This document shows positions 29,769-37,559 of a stretch of 64,000 nt of DNA, in pieces. Position 1 is the stretch's first letter. Every line of letters begins with the position of its first letter. The stretch comes from Bacillus sp. SLBN-46. Its GTDB lineage: Bacteria > Bacillota > Bacilli > Bacillales > Cytobacillaceae. A program made the translations under genes and the position numbers. The stretch is taken from the NCBI RefSeq assembly GCF_031453555.1, contig NZ_JAVIZM010000001.1, positions 2,177,001 through 2,241,000 of the forward strand. Direction: 5' to 3'. Under the pieces are notes generated by a model. It made no database searches. It was not told the DNA's origin and was given only the letters and a program-made list of their open reading frames with translations.

Positions 29769-29796
29769 AAATCCCCATTTTGGGGATTTTTCTTTT
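29769..29796 (+). terminator. Terminator of panBCD
   Basis: AAATCCCCA pairs with TGGGGATTT with almost no loop beyond TT, followed by TTTCTTTTT. Confidence 0.8.
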
Positions 29797-29909
29797 TAAA
29801 AAATGAATAATAAAATTAAGTGGATAACTTTTAGTGTAAAGTAGAATTGTTTTCTTTTTACTATTTTTGTGATACCGTTTAATGAACGAAGGTTTGGGGT
29901 GTAAATAAC

Positions 29910-32712
29910 ATGTTAAATAAATTCGTCGTTATTGATTTGGAAACGACAGGGAATCTTCCAAAAAAGGGCGATAAGATTATTCAATTTGCTGCAGTTGTCA
30001 TTGAAAACGGAACGATCACAGAGCAATTCTCGTCACTTATTAATCCTCAAAAGGCCATCCCTGCTTTTATTGAAGAATTGACAGGAATAAATGATGAAAT
30101 GGTGAAGGGGGCTCCCTTATTTTCTGAGATTACGGAAAAGATCCAATCATTATTGGAAGAAGCCTATTTTGTAGCTCATAATGTGTTATTTGATTTATCT
30201 TTTCTTCAAGAGGAGCTCATTCAAGCTGGCCATGAGGGATTTTATGGTCCAGTACTAGATACAGTTGAAATGGCAAGAATCCTTTATCCAACTGCTGATG
30301 GGTATAAGCTTTCTGATTTAGCAGAGAAAGAGAATTTGCGTCATGACCGTCCACACCAGGCGGATAGTGATGCCCAGGTTACTGCTGAATTATTTTTAAT
30401 TCTATTGAATCGATTGACAGCACTCCCATCACTAACACTAAGGGCAGATCACACACCTTTCAGGGGGATTAAAGAGTGATTTGCAACAGCTTTTAGATGA
30501 ATTGTTGATAAAAAAGGATAAGAAACAAGATAAATTACCAGAAACTATTGAAATATTTTATGATATTGCCTTGAGAAAAAATCAGATTGAGTCACGAGAG
30601 GTAGCGACAGAGAGTGACTTTTCTTACCCATTAACTGAAGAGGAAAAAACGGATGTTGTTAAACAGGGCTTTGACGTTTTTGAGAAAAGGTCAGGCCAGT
30701 TTAAAATGATGGATACCGTTTACCAGGCTTTACAATCTCAAAGACATGCTCTGATTGAAGCCGGGACAGGTGTCGGAAAATCCCTAGGCTATCTATTACC
30801 AATGGCTTATTTTACAAAAATACATAAACATCCAATTGTTGTAAGCACGCATACCATTCAACTTCAGGAACAAATTTTAAAAAAGGAAATTCCATTGTTG
30901 GCTTCTATTCTACCTTTTAGGATTCGAACTGTTCTTTTGAAGGGGAGGAACCATTATTTAAGTTTGGAAAAGTTTTATCAAACACTAATGGACGAAAATG
31001 ATAATTATGATACGACCTTAACGAAGATGCAAATACTAGTTTGGCTGACTGAAACGGAAACTGGAGATAAGGATGAATTAAATCTTTCTTCTGGGGGTCT
31101 GATTTATTGGAATAAGATTAAAAACGAAACAACCGTGAATTCGCAAAATCAGCAGTGGCAAGAAAGGGATTTTTATATTAAAGCGAAAAGAGCCGCACAT
31201 GATGCAGATATCATAATTACCAATCATTCTTTATTACTAAGTGATATTAAGGGAGACGGCTCTATCCTGCCAAAGTTTGAGTATGTTGTAATAGATGAAG
31301 GTCATCATCTTGAAAAAGTGGCGGGACAATTTTTTGGTGATTCATTAGATTACTTATCCACACGGCTGCTTGTGGGTCAATTTGGCGTTTTTGAACAAAA
31401 ACAGCTATTGTATGAACTAGAGAAATTGCTTTCGCAAACTACTGTTAAAAAGCTAAATTTCCATACTTCTGAAATGAATCAACTTGTTATTGATATTAAT
31501 TATGAAATGGATGAGTTTTTTAAAATGATTGCTTTGTTTGCAAAAACAAAGCTTTCAAATAAAAAAGGATTTAATCGAGTTAAGGTCCGATATGCTCATT
31601 CAGACGGTGGCAAGGAAGGGAATGGGCTAAAGCATTGTGCAGAGAGATTTTCCTTTTTACTAAAGGATTTACACGCTAAAATTAGCGAACGTCTTGATTT
31701 GATTAATAACGATAGTGAATCTTTATCAAAAGAGCAGCAATATAAACTAGATGAAATTTATTTGTTCTTAAAAGAACTTAGTGAACTTAGAGATATCATA
31801 ATGAATTGTTTTATTAAAGAATCGAAAGACGTTAAATGGATTGAGATGGATACCCGTTCACCTCAAAACGTGACAACTTTTATTGCACAGCCTGCTTCAG
31901 TGGCTGCATCACTAAAGAAGTTCTTTTTTCAAAAGAAAAAGGCAGTGATCCTAACATCTGCAACTTTAACCGTTAATAACTCATTTGATTATATGATGAA
32001 GGAAATCGGGATGGATAGCGACTCTCCTATCCAAATGACCATTCCATCACCCTTTGAATATAACAAACAAGTTCAACTATTTATTCCTGAGGATTTGCCA
32101 GAAGTAAATACCGTAACGTTAGATGACTATGTAATAGCAATAACCGAACATATTATTACCATTGCGGAAGCCACAAAAGGAAGAATGCTTATCCTTTTCA
32201 CTGCATATGACATGCTTAAGAAAACCTATGAGTTGATTAAGGAAAGTGGTTTTTTAGATGAATTTGTCCTAATAGCTCAAGGAATAACAAGCGGAAGCCG
32301 AACACGTCTTACGAGAAATTTTCAACGATATGATAAAGCAATCCTATTAGGGACGAGCAGTTTCTGGGAAGGAGTAGATATTCCTGGTGAGGATTTATCT
32401 TGCCTTGTGATTGTAAGATTGCCCTTTAGCCCACCAGATGAACCCTTAACGGAGGCAAAATGTCAATTAATTGAACAGGGTGGAGGCAACCCCTTCTCAG
32501 AGTACTCTTTGCCTGAAGCCATTTTGCGATTCAAACAAGGATTTGGGCGATTGATTCGCACCGAGAATGATCGTGGAGTTATGTTTGTTTTTGACAAAAG
32601 AATAATCACCACTAAATACGGAAAGGCATTTTTACAATCTATACCTTCAGTTCCAATAAAGAAGGGAACAATTGATGAGCTTGTTTTACGGATTCAGCCT
32701 TGGTTAAAGTAG
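29910..32712 (+). pseudogene. dinG: ATP-dependent helicase/exonuclease DinG, interrupted by a single-base frameshift
   Basis: The N-terminal reading frame (29910-30479) encodes a DnaQ-type exonuclease with VIDLETTGN, the later HNVLFDLSF segment and HQADSDAQVT. The second frame (30481-32712, nominal TTG start) encodes a superfamily 2 helicase with Walker A EAGTGVGKS and VIDEGHH. B. subtilis DinG is one protein of 931 residues. Removing one G from the GGG at 30442-30444 restores continuous reading through LRQITHLSGGLKSDLQQLLD, as in the family, and gives about 933 residues. The break is either a real mutation or a sequencing error; as given, both halves could be made separately. No Fe-S cysteine cluster is seen. 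Confidence 0.88.
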
Positions 32713-32788
32713 GAGAATTTGATTATAAGCATAATACAGCATAAAATTTGGAAAATTACACATTCTATTCATAATGGGAGGAATGTGT

Positions 32789-33631
32789 ATGAGAACACTG
32801 CTCATTTTATTAGCCCTATTTATCCCTTGTACATTAATTAAGGCTGAGGAACCAATTGACAATCAAGTGGAGAACATCGACTTACATTTGAATGACCATG
32901 AAGCTGCCGTCACTTTTTTGGGTCTCTCAGAAGGTGAAGCAGTGTTGCTTCAAGCCGCAAATGGTAAAAATATATTGATCAATATGGGTGGCAAAGGAAC
33001 GAGGGCAGAACTAGAAGAAGGGCTTTCTCTTTATGATGTAAAAGAAATTTCAACTCTTTTTTTAACAGATGATAACGATGTATCGGTAGATAAAATCAAT
33101 CAGTTAATCTCTAGCTATAACATAAAGGAAATTATCACCACTTCTGAAATCTCTACCCAGCTGACTAATGAGTTGAACACAATTAATCATATACCGACCC
33201 TTGCGTGGGGAGCAGGGACTAAAAAGGAAATCCTACCTGGTATGACAGCAGAAGTGGAATTTGTAGGAGAAGAATTAAATGAAGGTATGGACTTGAAATT
33301 GCAATTTTTTAACCATACTATTTTTTTAATGAGCTCCAACAGTCCGCGAGCTGAACAAGTCCTTATGAAAAAAAATTTAAGGAATATTAATGTTTTTAAG
33401 ATACCCAACTGCAGTATGGAAGGAACTCTGTCAGATCAATTGATACAATATCTTAACCCTGAAATATCTATTCTATTCGAAGGGAATAATGGTATGGACA
33501 CTAAAACTCTTCGTGATTTGAATGAAATTTGGTCAGAGGTCTATTCTACAAAAAAACATGGTACGGTAACAGTTAAATTTACAGAAAATAATTATGAGGT
33601 CATTAGGATTCCAGTAAAGTTAGATGAATAA
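32789..33631 (+). CDS. Exported metallo-beta-lactamase-fold-like protein, probably inactive
   Basis: A signal peptide (MRTLLILLALFIPCTLIKAEE) precedes about 255 residues resembling the ComEC C-terminal beta-lactamase-like domain: TFLGLSEGEAVLLQAANGK, NILINMGGKGTRAELEEGL and then ISTLFLTDDNDVSVDKINQL. The last segment sits where the zinc motif THxHxDH should be, and the histidines are gone. It is therefore likely a non-catalytic member of the fold; function unknown. ATG 32789 lies six bases after GGGAGGA. It sits between dinG and ypmA, where B. subtilis has no gene. Confidence 0.68.
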   Translation: MRTLLILLALFIPCTLIKAEEPIDNQVENIDLHLNDHEAAVTFLGLSEGEAVLLQAANGKNILINMGGKGTRAELEEGLSLYDVKEISTLFLTDDNDVSVDKINQLISSYNIKEIITTSEISTQLTNELNTINHIPTLAWGAGTKKEILPGMTAEVEFVGEELNEGMDLKLQFFNHTIFLMSSNSPRAEQVLMKKNLRNINVFKIPNCSMEGTLSDQLIQYLNPEISILFEGNNGMDTKTLRDLNEIWSEVYSTKKHGTVTVKFTENNYEVIRIPVKLDE

Positions 33632-33693
33632 TCTACCTCTAAAAAATTCAATTATTTAATTATTATTAATAGCACGGCTTCAACTTATCCTGT

Positions 33694-33699
33694 TATAAT
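33694..33699 (+). promoter_or_regulatory. Extended -10 element before ypmA
   Basis: TGTTATAAT provides TATAAT with the TGn extension, 54 bases before the ypmA start. No clear -35 box is seen. Confidence 0.4.
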
Positions 33700-33752
33700 A
33701 GTTAGAAAGATTCTTCACAAGCGGAGTTTTGGTGGAAAAAGGAGAAATATGG

Positions 33753-33923
33753 ATGGAAAGTAAAATAGAAGTTTTGTCTACAGTGAAAATTCAGTACAGC
33801 TCTGATTTATATAAAATTGTTGATGCCTTAAATCGAACCTTAAAGCAAAAAGATCTCATGTTTGGGCTTGCTCTAGACCAAGATGATAAAAATAAAGCGA
33901 TCTTTACAATATATCGTACATAA
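33753..33923 (+). CDS. ypmA: Small conserved protein YpmA
   Basis: The 56-residue protein MESKIEVLSTVKIQYSSDLY... with ALNRTLKQKDLMFGLALDQDD is the DUF4264/YpmA family found between dinG and ypmB in Bacillus. AAAAAGGAGAAATAT lies before ATG 33753; the upstream in-frame GTG is less likely. Function unknown. Confidence 0.88.
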   Translation: MESKIEVLSTVKIQYSSDLYKIVDALNRTLKQKDLMFGLALDQDDKNKAIFTIYRT

Positions 33924-33938
33924 AGAAGTGAATTAAAA

Positions 33939-34412
33939 GTGAAAAAGTGGATTCTATCAATTGTCATATTTTTTGTAGTCCTTATTGGGATTTTGATTAA
34001 GGTGTATTTATCTGCAATGAATCCAGTGAAGGCTGCAGAAGAAAAAGCGGTTTTACTGGCAAGTAAAAAGGCACAGTTAACTGAAGTACAGGATTTTCAT
34101 CTTTACAACGGCTTAGAGACAGTTAATGTCATTGAGGGGAAAAATAAAAAGGGTGACAAGATTATTGTTTGGATTCCTGAAAAAAGTAAGAAGGTTTTTG
34201 TAAAAAAGGCTAAAAATGGACTTTCTAAAGAAGAGGCGGTACAAAAACTGCTGCAGGAAAAGAACCCTAAAAAAATTATATCTGTTCGCCTAGGAATGGA
34301 AAAAAATATCCCATTATGGGAAATTTATTATCGTTCTGAAAATAATTTAATAAATTATTATTATGTTCACTTTGAAACAGGTGAGTGGCTAAAAAAAATT
34401 GAAAACCTATAA
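33939..34412 (+). CDS. ypmB: Membrane-anchored PepSY-like protein YpmB
   Basis: The 157-residue protein has one N-terminal membrane helix (WILSIVIFFVVLIGILIKVYL) and an outer domain containing a PepSY-like pattern, SKEEAVQKLLQEKNPKKIISVRLGMEKNIPLWEIYY (shown in part). It matches B. subtilis YpmB by place and layout. GTG start at 33939 after AAGAAGTGAA. Function is unknown. Confidence 0.85.
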   Translation: MKKWILSIVIFFVVLIGILIKVYLSAMNPVKAAEEKAVLLASKKAQLTEVQDFHLYNGLETVNVIEGKNKKGDKIIVWIPEKSKKVFVKKAKNGLSKEEAVQKLLQEKNPKKIISVRLGMEKNIPLWEIYYRSENNLINYYYVHFETGEWLKKIENL

Positions 34413-34443
34413 GTAGGGATGGAGAATGGAGGAAGTATTGGTA

Positions 34444-35631
34444 ATGGAATTAGCGCAAAGGGTGTTGGCACTCACACCTTCCACAACATTAGCAATTACG
34501 GCAAAGGCAAAGGAATTAAAGGAAAAAGGTGAAGATGTCATCGGATTAGGAGCGGGGGAGCCTGATTTTAATACTCCACAGCATATTTTAGACGCTGCAG
34601 TAATCTCAATGAATGAAGGATATACGAAATATACACCTTCAGCAGGGTTACCGGCGTTAAAACAGGCCATTATCAAAAAGTTTGCATCAGATCAGGGCTT
34701 AGCATATAAACCAAATGAAATTATTGTGGGCAATGGTGCAAAACATGTACTCTATACTTTATTTCAAGTACTTTTAAATGATGGTGATGAGGTAATCATC
34801 CCGACTCCCTATTGGGTAAGCTACCCTGAACAGGTTAAATTAGCTGGTGGTGTTCCTGTTTATATTGACGGGTTAGAACAAAATCAATTTAAAATTACAC
34901 CTGATCAATTAAAAAATAACATTACGAGCAAAACGAAAGCTGTAATTATCAATTCCCCAAGCAATCCTACAGGAGTATTGTATACTGCTGAAGAACTTTT
35001 AGAATTAGGTAAAGTATGCCTTGAAGAAAATATTCTTATCGTGTCTGATGAGATATATGAAAAACTTGTTTATGGAAATCATAAACATGTTTCAATTGCA
35101 GAGCTATCTCCAGAATTGAAAAAGCAGACGATTATTATCAATGGTGTTTCAAAGTCTCACTCTATGACAGGCTGGAGAATTGGTTATGCGGCAGGGAATC
35201 AGCAGATTATCGAAGCAATGACTAACTTAGCAAGTCATAGCACTTCAAACCCAACAACCACTGCCCAATATGCAGCAATTGCTGCATATAATGGGACACA
35301 AGAGCCGGTGGAGGAAATGAGAAAAGCCTTTGAAGATCGTTTAGAGATTATTTTTGATAAGCTAACGGCCATTCCCGGATTCACTTGTGTAAAACCACAA
35401 GGTGCATTTTACTTGTATCCAAATGTTAAAAAAGCAGCACAGATGACAGGATTTAATCATGTGGATGACTTTGTTGAAGCACTACTGGTAGAGGCAAAAG
35501 TAGCTGTCATTCCTGGTTCTGGTTTTGGAACACCTGATAACATCAGACTCTCTTATGCAACTTCATTGGAACAATTAGAAAGAGCTGTTGAAAGAATGAA
35601 ACAATTTGTTATCGAGAAAACTCAATTGTAG
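34444..35631 (+). CDS. aspB: Aspartate aminotransferase
   Basis: AspB interconverts aspartate and oxaloacetate with PLP. The 395-residue class I aminotransferase has GLGAGEPDFNTPQHI, INSPSNPTGVLYT and the PLP-lysine motif NGVSKSHSMTGWRIGYAAG. ATG 34444 gives MELAQRVLALTPS, matching the family N-terminus; an ATG at 34426 precedes the GGAGGA site. In B. subtilis asnS follows; here a terminator and dnaD follow. Confidence 0.95.
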   Translation: MELAQRVLALTPSTTLAITAKAKELKEKGEDVIGLGAGEPDFNTPQHILDAAVISMNEGYTKYTPSAGLPALKQAIIKKFASDQGLAYKPNEIIVGNGAKHVLYTLFQVLLNDGDEVIIPTPYWVSYPEQVKLAGGVPVYIDGLEQNQFKITPDQLKNNITSKTKAVIINSPSNPTGVLYTAEELLELGKVCLEENILIVSDEIYEKLVYGNHKHVSIAELSPELKKQTIIINGVSKSHSMTGWRIGYAAGNQQIIEAMTNLASHSTSNPTTTAQYAAIAAYNGTQEPVEEMRKAFEDRLEIIFDKLTAIPGFTCVKPQGAFYLYPNVKKAAQMTGFNHVDDFVEALLVEAKVAVIPGSGFGTPDNIRLSYATSLEQLERAVERMKQFVIEKTQL

Positions 35632-35667
35632 AACATTCGTAAAATAAATTTATTAACCTAATAGAAA

Positions 35668-35692
35668 AGTCTGCATTATGCAGGCTTTTTGC
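35668..35692 (+). terminator. Terminator after aspB
   Basis: AGTCTGC and GCAGGCT pair (one T-G) across an ATTAT loop, followed by TTTTGC. Confidence 0.8.
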
Positions 35693-35772
35693 TTTTCCTT
35701 TCCAAAGCTGGATGCCTAATACTCTTACTAGGAAGGATTGTTCGTGGTATACTAATCAGGAGGTGTCCAAAG

Positions 35773-36471
35773 ATGAAAACAAATATTTTAGCATGGCTAC
35801 AAGAAGGGACAATAACGGTTCCTAGCTTACTATTTTCTGAATATCGAAATCTTAATTTAAACGAAACAGAACTTGTTCTTTTATTAAATATCCTAACCTT
35901 TTTAGAAAAAGGAAAAGAATTTCCTACCCCAGAAGAACTTTCCGCTCGAATGACTATTTCCATTGCTGATTGTAATGAAATGTTAAGAAGATTGATTCAA
36001 AGAGGATTTATCGAAATCATTGATTCCTACTCAACTGATGGTATCCGTTATGAAACATACTCAGTTAATCCACTATGGGAGAAACTTGTTGACCAATTCC
36101 TACTAAGCAAAAAAATGGTTAACAAACTGGATAAAAAGTCTGAAGAAACAGACCTTTATACCTGCTTTGAGAAAGAGTTTGGCCGCCCTCTATCACCATT
36201 TGAATGTGAATCTCTTGGTATGTGGATGGATGACGACCACCATGACCCTATCATAATAAAAGCAGCACTAAGAGAAGCCGTTATGTCCGGAAAATTAAAC
36301 TTTCGATATATAGATAGAATTCTGTTTGAGTGGAAGAAAAACGGTATTAGAACCATTGACCAAGCGAAAAATCATGGACAAAAATTCAGACAAAAGCAAG
36401 TACAAAAAGGAAATATCAAGGAAGACACACATCAACCATCCGTTCCTTTTTATAACTGGTTAGAGCAATAA
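35773..36471 (+). CDS. dnaD: DNA replication initiation protein DnaD
   Basis: DnaD works with DnaB in loading the replicative helicase at oriC and at restart sites. The 232-residue protein has an N-terminal winged-helix region (LNETELVLLLNILTFLEKG) and the C-terminal DnaD domain with FGRPLSPFECESLGMW and FRYIDRILFEWKKNGI, ending VPFYNWLEQ as in B. subtilis. AGGAGGTGTCCAAAG precedes ATG 35773. Confidence 0.94.
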   Translation: MKTNILAWLQEGTITVPSLLFSEYRNLNLNETELVLLLNILTFLEKGKEFPTPEELSARMTISIADCNEMLRRLIQRGFIEIIDSYSTDGIRYETYSVNPLWEKLVDQFLLSKKMVNKLDKKSEETDLYTCFEKEFGRPLSPFECESLGMWMDDDHHDPIIIKAALREAVMSGKLNFRYIDRILFEWKKNGIRTIDQAKNHGQKFRQKQVQKGNIKEDTHQPSVPFYNWLEQ

Positions 36472-36478
36472 TTTACAA

Positions 36479-36503
36479 ACGAGAGAATCATCTCTCGTTT
36501 TTA
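36479..36503 (+). terminator. Terminator-like hairpin between dnaD and nth
   Basis: ACGAGAGA and TCTCTCGT pair across an ATCA loop, followed by TTTTATTT. Confidence 0.78.
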
Positions 36504-36531
36504 TTTCATTATTACAGGTTAGGTGATATCT

Positions 36532-37195
36532 TTGCTAAATAATACACAGATTCGTTTTTGTTTAGACCAGATGGGAGCTATGTTTCCCGACGCACATTGT
36601 GAATTAAACCATTCCAATCCTTTTGAACTGGTTATTGCCGTCGCACTTTCAGCACAATGTACAGATGTACTTGTGAACAAGGTGACAAAAGACTTATTTC
36701 AAAAGTACAAAACACCAGAAGATTACTTAAATGTCCCACTTGAAGAACTGCAGAATGATATTCGGTCTATTGGCCTTTATCGAAACAAAGCTAAAAACAT
36801 TCAAAGTCTATGCAGAATGGTCTTGAATGAATACGGTGGAGAAATACCAAAAGACAGAGATGAGTTAACCAAGCTTCCTGGAGTGGGTAGGAAGACGGCA
36901 AACGTCGTTGTGTCAGTTGCCTATAATATCCCTGCTATTGCTGGTTGATACACATGTTGAAAGAGTAAGTAAGCGTTTAGGGATATGTCGTTGGAAGGAT
37001 TCAGTTTTAGAAGTGGAAAAAACGTTAATGAAAAAAGTTCCAAAAGAGGAATGGGGCGTTACCCATCATCGGTTAATCTTTTTTGGAAGATATCATTGTA
37101 AAGCCCAAAATCCACAATGTCCAAGCTGCCCGCTGTTAGAGCTATGCAGGGAAGGCAGGAAGAGGATGAAGGGAAAGGTTGAAAATCATGGATAA
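36532..37195 (+). pseudogene. nth: Endonuclease III, interrupted by a single-base frameshift
   Basis: Nth is the DNA glycosylase/AP lyase that removes oxidised pyrimidines. The first frame (36532-36948) has the helix-hairpin-helix LPGVGRKTANVVVSVAYN and stops after PAIAG. The second frame carries VDTHVERVSKRLGI with the catalytic aspartate, and the iron-sulfur ligands CKAQNPQCPSCPLLELC. Deleting one G of the GG at 36943-36944 joins them as PAIAVDTHVERVSKRLG, giving the normal length of about 220 residues. TTG 36532 matches the B. subtilis start MLN and follows AGGTGATA. As given, the separate halves should not form an active enzyme. Confidence 0.9.
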
Positions 37196-37547
37196 ACAAA
37201 GCGATGCGGCCTCTACGATTTTGAGTGAATGGAAACAAATTGAAAGACAGCTTGAAAAACTATTTTCTGAACGTGACCAAAAAAACACAAAAGAATCGAT
37301 GGAAAAGGGGATCAACCTATTTCTTCATTTTTTAATGGTTTCAAATGATACAGAGTACATCAACCGTGGACCAATACCATATGAAAGTTTCCAATATAAA
37401 CCGGTAAATATTGTAGAAAGGTTGGAGTTTATCCAATCAAGACCTACTTTGTTTCATTCATACCGTCAGTTGTCAGAACTGATGTTGGAACAACAAAAGC
37501 TTTATGCAAAGAAATTAATAAAAAAATCGTCTAAGCCATTAGCCTAG
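37188..37547 (+). CDS. ypoC: YpoC family protein
   Basis: The 119-residue helical protein overlaps the 3' end of nth by eight bases and precedes ponA, the position of YpoC in B. subtilis. It contains FLHFLMVSNDTEYINRGPIP and is rich in charged residues; no catalytic motif is seen. ATG 37188 is chosen; a TTG at 37179 is possible. Function unknown. Confidence 0.75.
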   Translation: MDKQSDAASTILSEWKQIERQLEKLFSERDQKNTKESMEKGINLFLHFLMVSNDTEYINRGPIPYESFQYKPVNIVERLEFIQSRPTLFHSYRQLSELMLEQQKLYAKKLIKKSSKPLA

Positions 37548-37558
37548 ACGATTTTTTT
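37521..37558. terminator. Bidirectional terminator between ypoC and ponA
   Basis: AAAAAATCGTCTA pairs with TAGACGATTTTTT, flanked by A and T runs that serve both convergent genes. Confidence 0.88.
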
Positions 37559-37559
37559 A

